Below are positions 46,162-55,850 of a stretch of 64,000 nt of DNA, in pieces. Below the pieces are notes generated by a model that worked only from the letters and a program-made list of their open reading frames with translations, did no database searches and had not been told where the DNA came from. The DNA is taken from assembly GCA_013368375.1 (NCBI GenBank), contig JAACJP010000016.1:372001-436000 (forward strand), written 5' to 3'. This DNA comes from Tricholomella constricta (lineage: Eukaryota > Basidiomycota > Agaricomycetes > Agaricales > Lyophyllaceae). Both the position numbers and the translations under genes were made by a program. Numbering within the stretch: position 1 is the stretch's first letter; every line of letters starts with the position of its first letter.

Positions 46162-46694
46162 ATGGCTTCCCCCGCGTTTCCCGCGCTCTTGTCCATAGAT
46201 GCCGAAACTTTCTTACTCCCGACGTTTGGCAGAGCCGCAATCCATTTGCAAGAGGTCCTCTTTTACTGCGAATCAAGGTTGCATATCTCTCTGGTCAAAT
46301 ATGCGGCAGTGAATGATCCAAAAATTCGAGCTTCCATGCAGAAGCACTTGTCCGCAGAGCTTGTAAGTACCCGCGGTGAAATCAATATCAGATTGCAGCT
46401 CAGTTTCTTTTGTGACAGGATTTTGCATTGGCCCATGTAGGTGCTGCAACCAGCATGATGGCCCCCTGTGAGGTTCCAAACCTCCTCCGACTTCTTGCAT
46501 GCCACTTCTATGGACAGACATCTCACGGCCCACTGGTGCTCTCGGATGCCCTGATCCTTGCTCTGGACGCCGCCCTTCCGCTTGAACACCCCGCGGCACC
46601 CGTCACAAAATATGCATGTGACTGGTGGCTAGAGCATAAAGATAATGAGCCCCGGGAGCCGCTCAGTCATTCTACCCTGAAGGAATGCCTTGCC

Positions 46695-47168
46695 TGTTAG
46701 GGGAACACCCGTTCACGCCCTCCGACGCTCACCAACTGTTCCCCGACACGTGCGCTCGCTCCTGATCAATCGCGATCCCGACCCCGACGCTCTGACCCAA
46801 GCGTCGGTGTATATATTTACCTTACTCACTTCCTGTCATTCCCCTCATTTCCCTGTTCATATTCCTGATCACCTGACATCCCGACGACGGTTACCATCAG
46901 ACAGCATCCGGAACCCGCTCATCATTATCACCTGTCATGGTTATCACATGTCGTTATTATCACATGTGCAGTACACTATGGAGAGCCTGCCCTCATGTAT
47001 CACATTTGTATATAGCCGGCCCCCTGGCAACTGGGAATCCTTTACACTATTCTCTTTGGATTCCCCTTTGCCAGGTAAGCCTTATTTACCTCATTACAGT
47101 ACAACAATATAACTTTGGATTCCCCTTTGCCAGTACGACTAAGCTCTGCTCTAAAGGTCGCCCTAACA
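46695..47168 (+). repeat. Ty3-C 5' LTR
   Basis: Same as 52571-53044. A TATA box (TATATA, 47009) lies about 35 bases before the segment complementary to the priming site. Inside, the 21-base CTTTGGATTCCCCTTTGCCAG occurs twice (47054-47074, 47113-47133), the first followed by GTAAGCC and the second preceded by an intron-like CATTACAG. Confidence 0.93.
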
Positions 47169-47170
47169 GC

Positions 47171-47180
47171 AGAATAGTGT
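47171..47180 (+). promoter_or_regulatory. Self-priming primer-binding site of Ty3-C
   Basis: AGAATAGTGT, two bases after the LTR, is the reverse complement of LTR bases 47044-47053 (ACACTATTCT), located where the transcript should start. As in Ty3-A this points to Tf1-type self-priming. Confidence 0.6.
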
Positions 47181-47294
47181 CTCTTAGAAACCCGACGAAG
47201 CTGACCGACCAGCTTCCGCGCCGAAACACGCGTCTGCTACACGCGACCGTCCAACGCGCGCTCGCTCTGATCGCCCGCCCAGTCCCGTTTCGAG

Positions 47295-48539
47295 ATGTCC
47301 GAATTTGGTGACATGCCGCTCGAACGACCGTTCTCTCCCTTCCTCACGACGGAGGAGCGGTTGGCGAATATGGAAGCCACGATTTCGGCTCTCTCCGCCT
47401 CCAACACATCCAACTCGGCCTCTATGGACCGCCTCTCCGCTCTTTTCGAAAAACTCATGTCGGGGACACCCCCCAATCCCACCCCCGCTGCTCCCGAAGC
47501 AGACACGACCCCTCCGCCGCCTGAGACGATCCCTCCGTCGCCTGCGACGACCCCTCTGCTGCCAGGCGCTCCGCAATCAGGATCGCACCACCTCCGACCG
47601 TCGCCCCCTCCCATTTACGACGGCGCCCGGTCAGGCGGTCGCGCGTTCTGGAACGCCTGCAACCTCTACTTCTCCTTGTGCGGGGGAAGCTTCGCCGACG
47701 ACCACGCCCGAATCGTATGGGTGCTGTCGTACATGCAGCACGGACGAGCCGCCGACTTCGTCAGTCGGGTGTTCCAGTTCGGAACCGCCAAGGACGTCTT
47801 TCCTGCCTGGAAGGACTTCGAAGACACCTTCCGCGGCGAGTTCTTCCTCTTCGACGAAGTCGCTGACGCCGCGCTCATCTTGGAGTCGACGGCGTACTTC
47901 CAGAACGGTCGGTCGATCGACGAGTACATCGACTCGTTCCGATCCCTGTGGGTCAAGGCAGGCTACCCCGATGGGCGCCACCTGGTCCTCAAATTCCGTC
48001 GGGGCATGGACCCAAAGCTTTCGAGGCGACTTGGAAGCATCACCACGGGTCGCCCGCACGACGAGAAGATTGAGGAGTGGCTGAGGATCGCCCGTTCTCA
48101 AGACTTCATCATGAGGTCGGAGGACGACTTCCACCGTCGGATGGTCCCGGCAAAGGCGCCGGATGGCCGCCCAACCACCGCCGTAGCCGCACGATGGGCG
48201 TTCGCTACTGCCCCCACTCCCATTCCCACTCCCGCTTCTGCCCCTCCCGCCCCTCGCGCTCCCATCGCACCAGCCCCTAGGCCGCTCCCCCAGGGCGTCC
48301 CAATGGATGTCGATCGGATGCGCGACCGGGTCGCACCTGCCGACGACCACTGCTTCCGGTGCAAGAAGAAGGGTCACTACTCGCGTGACTGTCCCTTGCG
48401 CTGGGACGTGCGCCACATGCTCGACGACGAGCTGGAGGCGCTCATCATGGAGCGTCTAGCCCGCAAAGACGCAGTTCCCGCCGACCAGACTCCATCGTCG
48501 GCCGACGCGGGCACCTCCGACGCCGAGGAGGGTTTTTAA
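47295..48539 (+). CDS. Ty3-C Gag
   Basis: 414 residues from the ATG at 47295. A short N-terminal coiled coil (EERLANMEATISALSAS), a Pro-rich linker, the capsid domain (ARIVWVLSYMQHGRAADFV, YIDSFRSLWVKAGYPDG) and a zinc knuckle CFRCKKKGHYSRDC. The last sense codons GGT TTT precede the stop TAA; see the frameshift site. Confidence 0.9.
   Translation: MSEFGDMPLERPFSPFLTTEERLANMEATISALSASNTSNSASMDRLSALFEKLMSGTPPNPTPAAPEADTTPPPPETIPPSPATTPLLPGAPQSGSHHLRPSPPPIYDGARSGGRAFWNACNLYFSLCGGSFADDHARIVWVLSYMQHGRAADFVSRVFQFGTAKDVFPAWKDFEDTFRGEFFLFDEVADAALILESTAYFQNGRSIDEYIDSFRSLWVKAGYPDGRHLVLKFRRGMDPKLSRRLGSITTGRPHDEKIEEWLRIARSQDFIMRSEDDFHRRMVPAKAPDGRPTTAVAARWAFATAPTPIPTPASAPPAPRAPIAPAPRPLPQGVPMDVDRMRDRVAPADDHCFRCKKKGHYSRDCPLRWDVRHMLDDELEALIMERLARKDAVPADQTPSSADAGTSDAEEGF
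48530..48536 (+). promoter_or_regulatory. Candidate -1 frameshift site between Ty3-C gag and pol
   Basis: G GGT TTT in the gag frame matches the X XXY YYZ slippery pattern and is followed at once by the gag stop TAA. The pol frame is -1 and open across it (GGG TTT TTA ATC). A downstream RNA fold was not assessed. Confidence 0.6.
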
Positions 48540-51500
48540 TCGCACAACGGGTGGAACGTACGCCCCCGTTGTCTAGTCGTAATCGGTTCGCTCCACTGTC
48601 CATAGAAGATGCCAATACACCTATTATTGCTGCTATTCCTACGAGTGAACCGACCGACAAAGACGTACAAAACCCCTCCGACCCGACGACACCGATTGCA
48701 GTCGCAAAACTGATCGCTCCGTCGCGTCGTGGCCTACCCCGCTGGGAAAAGCGACTTCCTAGTCGCTTCATCGCCGCTGCCTCCCCCTGCCCCAGATCCC
48801 TGTGGCTCAACGTTGAACTGGAGACCACCGACACCCAGGAGTTGCACGCCGTCACTGCGCTAGTGGACAGCGGAGCGACCGGCAGCTTTCTCAATATCGC
48901 TTTCGTCGAGAAACACAAACTCACGACCAAGGTGCTGAGTCGGCCATCCCCAGTTTACAACGTAGACGGCACCCTCAACGAAGGCGGTTCGGTCTCTTGC
49001 ATCGTAGAAGCTGTCTTGCGATACAATGGTCATACCGAACGAGCCGTCTTCGGGGTCACCCAGTTAGGCAAGCACGACATGATCCTCGGGTTCAACTGGC
49101 TTAAAAACCACAACCCTGAGATCGACTGGGAGACCAAAGAGGTGAAGATGAGTCGCTGTCCGATGCAGTGCGACACCTGCAAGGATGAGGTCAAAGCCGA
49201 TCGGCGCGCACGTACCAAAGTGCGCGCAGCAATCCGTGCCTGTCGAGCCGATGGCATCCCGACGATTGAGCCTGACCTGCGGGCCCCGACCAATCCGTAC
49301 GTGGAGGACGACTCTGATGACGACGAGTTCCTCCCCTACACTCCGATCCTGGAGGAACCCGACCCAGAGTCCGACGACTTCCTGACGGAGACCTTCCTGA
49401 ATGGCGATCGCATCTTCGCGACCGCGATCCATCCGACCCCGACCGCCGAACATATTCGGGCCAGCCAAACGACATCACAGCGACTTGCGGAAGCGCACGC
49501 TGCTAACTCCGTGCCCAAAACGTTCCGCGACGCCGTACCCACCCACCTCCACGACTTTGAAGATGTCTTCTCCAAAGTTGCGTTCGATGAGCTCCCAGAG
49601 CGCAAGCAATGGGACCATGCGATCGAACTGGAGCCGGGCGCGTCACCAACCGGCACGAAGGTCTACCCGCTGTCACCGGCGGAACAGGTGGAACTCGACG
49701 CGTTCCTCAAAGAGAATCTCGAGACGGGTCGTATCCGACCGTCCAAGTCGCCCATGGCATCACCGGTCTTCTTCATCAAGAAGAAGGACGGGTCGCTCCG
49801 CCTGGTACAGGACTATCGGACGCTCAATGCGCTCACGGTGAAGAACCGATACCCGCTGCCCCTCATTAGCGAACTGGTGAATAACCTTCGCGGCGCACGG
49901 TACTTCACCAAGCTGGACGTCCGATGGGGGTACAACAATGTTCGGATCAAGGAAGGCGACGAGTGGAAGGCAGCGTTTCGGACGAACCGCGGTCTCTTCG
50001 AGCCGCTCGTCATGTTCTTCGGCCTCACGAACAGCCCCGCCACATTTCAGACCATGATGAATGATATTTTCCGCGATCTGATCGCCGAAGGTGTTGTTTG
50101 CGTGTACCTCGACGACATCTTGATTTATACCAAGACTCTAGAGGAACACCGTCGGGTCGCGCGATTAGTACTGGACCGACTCCGCGAACATCAGTTGTTC
50201 TTAAAGCCCGAGAAATGCGAATTCGAACAGACCAAGATCGAGTATCTGGGGCTGATCATTTCGCAAGGGCAAGCGGAGATGGACCCTGTTAAGGTCGCTG
50301 GAGTGTTGGAATGGCCAGCGCCGAAGAACAAGAAGGAAGTGCAAGCATTCCTAGGCTTCACTAACTTCTACCGACGGTTCATCCAGGACTTCTCGCATCA
50401 CGCCCGACCCCTGTTCGATCTGACGGGCAAGGACGTCGCCTGGCGATGGGGAGAGTCGGAGCAGTCAGCCTTTGGCCTTCTGAAGTCGGCGATCACATCG
50501 GGGCCCGTTCTCATGTTCCCTGACGACGACCGACCGTACCGCATCGAAGCCGATTCATCTGACTTCGCAACGGGTGCAGTCCTGTCGCAAGAGTCGCCGT
50601 CCGACGGTAAATGGCACCCCATCGCGTTCTACTCAAAGAGCTTGAACGCCGTCGAGCGGAACTACGAGATCCATGACAAGGAGATGCTAGCGATCATCCG
50701 GTCTCTGGAGGAGTGGCGACACTTCGTAGAAGGCGCAAAGCACAAGGTGGAGATCTGGACCGACCACAAGAACCTTGAGTACTTCCTCACCGCGAAGAAA
50801 CTCAATCGGCGTCAAGCCCGATGGTCGCTCTACCTCGCTAACTTCGACTTCGCCCTCCACCACCGTCCTGGCCGTAGCATGGGCAAGCCCGATGCGTTAT
50901 CGCGCCGCTCCGACCATGGCGACGGAAGTGCTGACAACGCCGACATCGTACTGCTCAAACCCGAGTTCTTCGCGGTTCGTGCGACTGAAGGTCTTGTATT
51001 GGTCGGAGAAGAGGATGACGTGCTGAAGGCAATTCGCAAGGGCAACCGCGATGGCGCACAGGAGGATGCGGTCGCGAAAGCGGCGCAACTGGTCAGGGCA
51101 TCTAAAATCGCCGGTCGCTCCCTTCGCTTTGGCGAGTGGGGAGAGGAAGGCGGTCTGCTCACGTTCCGTGGACGGATCTATGTCCCGAACGTTCCTGACC
51201 TCCGCCGACGCATCGTGGAGCACCACCACGACTCCAAGGTCGCCGGTCACCCAGGTCGCTGGAAGACGTTAGAGCTGGTGTCGCGCAACTACTGGTGGCC
51301 CCAGATGTCGCGCTTCATCGGCTCCTACACCAGCACCTGCGACATGTGCTTGCGCACGAAACCCCGCCGCCAACTCCCCGTCGGACAGCTGCAGCCGCTC
51401 CCTATTCCAGAAGGCCGATGGAATGTCGTGTCGGTCGACTTCATCACCGAACTCCCCGAGTCCAATGGCCACGACGCGATCATGAACGTCGTGGATTCGG

Positions 51501-52570
51501 TCGGAAAACGCGCGCACTTCATCGCGTCGCACACGACTTGTTCAGCTTTGGGGGCTGCGAACCTCTACCGGCGCCACGTCTGGAAGCTCCACGGTCTCCC
51601 AGATGCCTTTGTCTCCGATCGAGGTCCACAGTTCGTCGCCGAATTCACGCGCGAACTGTACCGACTCCTGGGTATCAAGCTGTCGGCTTCGACGGCGTAC
51701 CACCCGCAGACCGACGGACAGACTGAACGCGTCAACCAGGAGCTGGAACAGTTCTTGCGGGTCTTCTGCAATGAGCGTCAGAACGACTGGGAGGACCTCT
51801 TGCCCGACGCCGAATTCAGTTACAACAACCATGTACATTCGGCGACGCAGCAGACCCCCTTCCTGCTCGACACTGGTCGGCATCCACGCATGGGCTTTGA
51901 GCCACGTCGGGGCGCTTCCAAGAACGAGTCGGCCGACGAGTTTGTGGAGCGCATGAAGGAAGCACAGGAAGAAGCCAAGGCAGCGCTCTCAAAGGCCAAA
52001 GACGACATGGAGCGGTACTACAACCAGCGACACGCCCCAACGCCCGACTACCAGCCTGGCGACAAGGTGTACTTGGACGCGACCGACATTTCTACGACCC
52101 GACCATCTAAGAAATTGTCGCATCGCTACCTTGGCCCTTTTGTCGTGCAAAGGCGAGTCGGCCCGCTCGCATACCGCCTCCTGCTGCCTCAGTCCATGAA
52201 GCGCATCCACCCAGTCTTCCACGTCGTGAAACTCATCCCCGCCGTCACTGATCCGATCGAAGGTCGTCGGTCCAATCCTCCTCCTCCCCCCGACATAATC
52301 GACGACGAACCCCATTACGAAGTTGAAAAGATCCTCGATAGCCGAACCTTCCGCAAAAAACTACAGTACAAGGTCCTGTGGAAAGGCTATGGTTACGAAG
52401 AAGCTTCATGGGAACCTCGCGAAAATGTCACCGCCCCCGATCTGGTACGCAAGTTCCACCGCGACAACCCCGACGCTGCCCGCCACATTCGTGGCATGTT
52501 CACATTATCCCCGGCCATCTTCGCCACCGCTACCCCGCACCGAGTCGTTGCGATTCAAAAGGGGGGGTGA
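48530..52570 (+). CDS. Ty3-C Pol: PR, RT, RNase H, integrase, chromodomain
   Basis: About 1,345 residues in the -1 frame. Protease ALVDSGATGSFLN with LGFNWLKNHNPEIDW; RT with LVQDYRTLNALTVKNRYPLP and VYLDDILIYTK; RNase H (IEADSSDFATGAVLS, IHDKEMLAII); integrase HHCC (HHHDSKVAGHPGRW, CDMCLRTKP) and DDE core (VDFITELPES, VSDRGPQF, TDGQTERVNQ); C-terminal chromodomain (HYEVEKILDSRTF, YKVLWKGYGYEEASWEP), which directs integration to marked chromatin in this group. The stop codon directly touches the 3' LTR, and the polypurine tract is inside the last codons. In RT the usual MPFG motif reads MFFG. Confidence 0.92.
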   Translation, partial: GFLIAQRVERTPPLSSRNRFAPLSIEDANTPIIAAIPTSEPTDKDVQNPSDPTTPIAVAKLIAPSRRGLPRWEKRLPSRFIAAASPCPRSLWLNVELETTDTQELHAVTALVDSGATGSFLNIAFVEKHKLTTKVLSRPSPVYNVDGTLNEGGSVSCIVEAVLRYNGHTERAVFGVTQLGKHDMILGFNWLKNHNPEIDWETKEVKMSRCPMQCDTCKDEVKADRRARTKVRAAIRACRADGIPTIEPDLRAPTNPYVEDDSDDDEFLPYTPILEEPDPESDDFLTETFLNGDRIFATAIHPTPTAEHIRASQTTSQRLAEAHAANSVPKTFRDAVPTHLHDFEDVFSKVAFDELPERKQWDHAIELEPGASPTGTKVYPLSPAEQVELDAFLKENLETGRIRPSKSPMASPVFFIKKKDGSLRLVQDYRTLNALTVKNRYPLPLISELVNNLRGARYFTKLDVRWGYNNVRIKEGDEWKAAFRTNRGLFEPLVMFFGLTNSPATFQTMMNDIFRDLIAEGVVCVYLDDILIYTKTLEEHRRVARLVLDRLREHQLFLKPEKCEFEQTKIEYLGLIISQGQAEMDPVKVAGVLEWPAPKNKKEVQAFLGFTNFYRRFIQDFSHHARPLFDLTGKDVAWRWGESEQSAFGLLKSAITSGPVLMFPDDDRPYRIEADSSDFATGAVLSQESPSDGKWHPIAFYSKSLNAVERNYEIHDKEMLAIIRSLEEWRHFVEGAKHKVEIWTDHKNLEYFLTAKKLNRRQARWSLYLANFDFALHHRPGRSMGKPDALSRRSDHGDGSADNADIVLLKPEFFAVRATEGLVLVGEEDDVLKAIRKGNRDGAQEDAVAKAAQLVRASKIAGRSLRFGEWGEEGGLLTFRGRIYVPNVPDLRRRIVEHHHDSKVAGHPGRWKTLELVSRNYWWPQMSRFIGSYTSTCDMCLRTKPRRQLPVGQLQPLPIPEGRWNVVSVDFITELPESNGHDAIMNVVDSVGKRAHFIASHTTCSALGAANLYRRHVWKLHGLPDAFVSDRGPQFVAEFTRELYRLLGIKLSASTAYHPQTDGQTERVNQELEQFLRVFCNERQNDWEDLLPDAEFSYNNHVHSATQQTPFLLDTGRHPRMGFEPRRGASKNESADEFVERMKEAQEEAKAALSKAKDDMERYYNQRHAPTPDYQPGDKVYLDATDISTTRPSKKLSHRYLGPFVVQRRVGPLAYRLLLPQSMKRIHPVFHVVKLIPAVTDPIEGRRSNPPPPPDIIDDEPHYEVEKILDSRTFRKKLQYKVLWKGYGYEEASWEPRENVTAPDLVRKFHRDNPDAARHIRGMFTLSPAIFATATPHRVVAIQKGG
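52557..52570 (+). promoter_or_regulatory. Ty3-C polypurine tract
   Basis: AAAAGGGGGGGTGA directly before the 3' LTR; it also encodes the last residues and stop of pol. Confidence 0.75.
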
Positions 52571-53044
52571 TGTTAGGGGAACACCCGTTCACGCCCTCCG
52601 ACGCTCACCAACTGTTCCCCGACACGTGCGCTCGCTCCTGATCAATCGCGATCCCGACCCCGACGCTCTGACCCAAGCGTCGGTGTATATATTTACCTTA
52701 CTCACTTCCTGTCATTCCCCTCATTTCCCTGTTCATATTCCTGATCACCTGACATCCCGACGACGGTTACCATCAGACAGCATCCGGAACCCGCTCATCA
52801 TTATCACCTGTCATGGTTATCACATGTCGTTATTATCACATGTGCAGTACACTATGGAGAGCCTGCCCTCATGTATCACATTTGTATATAGCCGGCCCCC
52901 TGGCAACTGGGAATCCTTTACACTATTCTCTTTGGATTCCCCTTTGCCAGGTAAGCCTTATTTACCTCATTACAGTACAACAATATAACTTTGGATTCCC
53001 CTTTGCCAGTACGACTAAGCTCTGCTCTAAAGGTCGCCCTAACA
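52571..53044 (+). repeat. Ty3-C 3' LTR
   Basis: 474 bp, no difference from 46695-47168 noticed. Confidence 0.93.
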
Positions 53045-53729
53045 TTGCCCTCCATCGTCATCAGCGGAAGGAAGCACCTCCGCTTTGGGTCCCGCGGACA
53101 CAAGCAAGTCCGCAAGCCCTGCAGCAGTGCCGGACACGTGTGCAAGGCTTTGCATCCATTTTAGAAGCACAGGCCTTCGAGTCCACCCGCCGTGCCGCAA
53201 CCTTCAACACCATCTTTGAGGCTTCGGCTCTAAAGGCGGAGGAGGAGATCACAGCTCAAAAGGCGGGGGCCGCGGAGAAAATCTCCCCGGACAATCAGAT
53301 CAAACCCGCGGATATGCAAGGGAGGGGAGAAATGCTTCCTCGGGAGCTCTTCAGAATCTTTGACCCCCAGGCAACTGCAGGGCCACTGGGATCCGACTTT
53401 GGTGGGGATCTTCCATCAGGGAAGGCAAAGGGGGTCGACTCCGACTCACACAGTGCAAGTCCCAGTCCATCAGACAGGTATGATGCACTCGGAGATGATG
53501 TCCGCTGGCCCAGGGAACTCCTGCCTTCTGAGTATCCTGACCACTTTTGCAGGCCACCGCTCCGAGCTGATGATGGTGGGGAATATGTGAGTTACTACCA
53601 AAGCAATGTCTTAGCCATGGATGCCGCGGGCCCCGCCGCGGACAGCCCTGTAGATCTGGAGGCAATCATTGCAACGGGTGGTAAGCACTGGATTTGCATG
53701 TTTCCTCATATTTCCTGACTGTGAAATAG

Positions 53730-54283
53730 CACCCCGTTATCCAACCCCGGAGTATATTGCTTCCGATGATGAGGCGGACCCTGCGGAGATGATGGGTAAG
53801 CTGCATCCTCTACAGTCTCTGTATATTTTCTGACTGTTTGAACCCAAATAGCACCGCGTTATCCAACCCCGGAATATATTGCTTCCGATGATGAGGCGGA
53901 CCCCGTGGAGATGAAGGGTAAGCTGCATCCTCTACAGTCTCTATATATTTTCTGACTGTTTGAACCCAAATAGCACCGCGTTATCCAACCCCGGAATATA
54001 TTGCTTCCGATGATGAGGCGGACCCCGTGGAGATGAAGGGTAAGCTGCATCCTCTACAGTCTCTATATATTTTCTGACTGTTTGAACCCAAATAGCACCG
54101 CGTTATCCAACCCCAGAGTATATTCCTTCCGATGATGAGGTGGACCCCGCGGCGATGACGGGTAAGCTGCATCCTCTACAGTCTCTGTATATTTTCTGAC
54201 TGTTTGAACCCAAATAGCACCGCGTTATCCAACCCCGGACTATGTTCCTTCCGATGCTGAGCCCAGGTCCGCGGAGATGAGCG
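53730..54283 (+). repeat. Tandem exon-intron array in acc4, five 122-bp units
   Basis: Each unit is a 66-bp exon (phase 1 at both ends, 22 codons) plus a 56-bp intron GTAAGCTGCATCC...CCAAATAG. Exons start at 53730, 53852, 53974, 54096 and 54218. The units are nearly identical; a sixth, diverged relative of the motif (SPDYVPSDDE) begins the last exon at 54326. Confidence 0.92.
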
Positions 54284-54711
54284 GTAAATTGCATTCTTAA
54301 TCATTTCTACTGTCTGAGCTCACAGGCTCACCAGATTATGTGCCATCTGACGACGAAGTCAGCTCCGCGGGCCATCGGGTTGAGGAAAGTGAAGATCTCC
54401 ATGACCCTGATCTCGAGTTTTCAGACGATGACAGCCCCGCGGAGGTGGGCGCGCAAGACCCGGATGAGCAAGGGGCAGACATCCTCTCACTGTCCGAGGA
54501 CTCAGGTGAGGAGGGGCAACTTAGGGTTACACGGCGCACTGGCCGCAGGCAGCGGGCTCGTCGTAATGCCAGACCGCCAATTGAAATGCTTGAAGGCTTA
54601 CTTCAGTTTTCAGACGATGAGTTCAATGAGCAGCTTGCAGTCCAAGTACCCCGCGGACGATACACCGCCGCCTCATTTGCGCACATTCCGGCCAACATTT
54701 TGGATGATTAG

Positions 54712-55212
54712 TGGTAGAAGATCAGTGACAGATTTGTACAACATTTGCCTTGTTTTCAATATATACACCACATTTGTTTTGATTGTATTTTACCGGTGTG
54801 ACTCCGCGGCCACACCGCGGACATGTATTGGCAGAAAGTGTATGCTTGTATTGGCCGCTGCCTAAGACAACTCACTTGGTGGTGAGAAATGAGCCCGTTA
54901 TGCATTGGTCCGCGGACGCGTGAAGAAAGCCTCCACTGCCTCAGACAGCAGCATATAGGCCCCTTGCCAGAAGGCTTGTTGGACATGCTACATGTAACAT
55001 GCCCCACAGACAATGAGCTGCGGACATGGGCTGCGGACATGGCGTAATTCCCCGCTGTCAGAGCGTGCACAACCCACGGGCAATGAGGAATGCCCCACTA
55101 GCCTTTACCTTAGCCCTTATAGGCCACAGACAACAACCCGCGGACATATATTTATCTGCGGACGTGGGTAATGCCCCGCAAACCCTCTGCCGCTGCCGAC
55201 AGCACGTATAGG
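54712..55212. other. KDZ right subterminal region, no gene
   Basis: Non-coding, with CCGCGG boxes and repeated GCGGACATG / TGCGGACAT words (for example around 55020-55045 and 55140). It leads into the right array. Confidence 0.55.
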
Positions 55213-55850
55213 CCCGCTGTATTAGCCCCCAAAAAGGCGACCCGCGGAGGTCCGCAGACGTGGGGAATCCCCCGCTGGCCCATATAGGCCCGCTGTATTA
55301 GCCCCCAAGAAGGTGACCCGCGGAGGTCCGCAGACGTGGGCAATCCCCCATGCCAGCCCCCAGAAAGGCGACCCGCGGAGGTCCGCAGATGTGGGCAATC
55401 CCCCATACCAGCCCCCAAAAAGGTGACCCACGGAGGTCCGCAGACGTGGGTATCCCCCATACCAGCCCCCAAAAAGGCGACCCGCGGAGGTCCGCAGACG
55501 TGGGCAATACCAGCCCCCAACAACGAGACCCGCGGAGGTCCGCAGATGTGGGCCCCATACCAGCCCCCAAAAAGGCGACCCGCGGAGGTCCACAGACGTG
55601 GGCAATCCCCCGCTGGCTCATATAGGCCCGCTGTATTAGCCCCCAAAAAGGCGACCCGCGGAGGTCCGCAGATGTGGGCAATACCCCATACCAGCCCCCA
55701 CAAAGGAGACCTGCAGAGGTCCGCAGATGTGGGCAATCAGCCCCCAGAAAGGCGACCCGCGGAGGTCCACAGACGTGGGCAATCCCCCGCTGGCTCATAT
55801 AGGCCCGCTGTATTAGCCCCCAAAAAGGCAACCCGCAGAGGTCCGCAGAC
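55213..55850. repeat. KDZ right subterminal array, eleven units
   Basis: Eleven copies of GAGGTCCGCAGA(C/T)GTGG or close variants, each preceded by a CCCGCGG-type core and a CAGCCCCCA(A/C)AAAGGCGA block, spacing mostly about 54 with longer units that include TATAGGCCCGCTGTATTAG. This is the left array in inverted orientation with more copies. Confidence 0.9.

Larger units (their letters stand above)
46695..53044 (+). mobile_element. Ty3-C: complete chromodomain Ty3/Gypsy element
   Basis: 6,350 bp with 474-bp LTRs (TGTTAGGGGAAC...CCCTAACA) and the duplication TTGCC (46690-46694, 53045-53049). Gag and pol are open and the LTRs appear identical, so this copy may be active or very recent. It has no antisense gene, unlike Ty3-A and Ty3-B. 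It lies in an exon of acc4. Confidence 0.95.
46162..54711 (+). pseudogene. KDZ accessory gene acc4: acidic protein with repeated exon, split by Ty3-C
   Basis: Exons 46162-46362, 46419-46694 joined across Ty3-C to 53050-53680, five 66-bp exons (53730, 53852, 53974, 54096, 54218) and 54326-54711. All phases agree; about 607 residues without Ty3-C. The N terminus is helical and Leu-rich (LLRLLACHFYGQTSHGPLVL). The repeated exons each encode a copy of PRYPTPEYIASDDEADP. The tail is acidic (LEFSDDDSP, ILSLSEDSGEEG) with a basic patch RRTGRRQRARRN and ends FSDDEFNEQLA. No known domain; the acidic repeats suggest a protein-protein or activation role, which is only a guess. Confidence 0.75.

Noticed and set aside
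48551..52570. Pol of Ty3-C starting at the GTG at 48551
   Set aside because: The frame is open upstream across the gag stop and a slippery site is present; frameshifting is the better model.
53730..54283. Regular repeats resembling a CRISPR array
   Set aside because: Eukaryotic context; units are nearly identical throughout, with splice sites, and form exons and introns.
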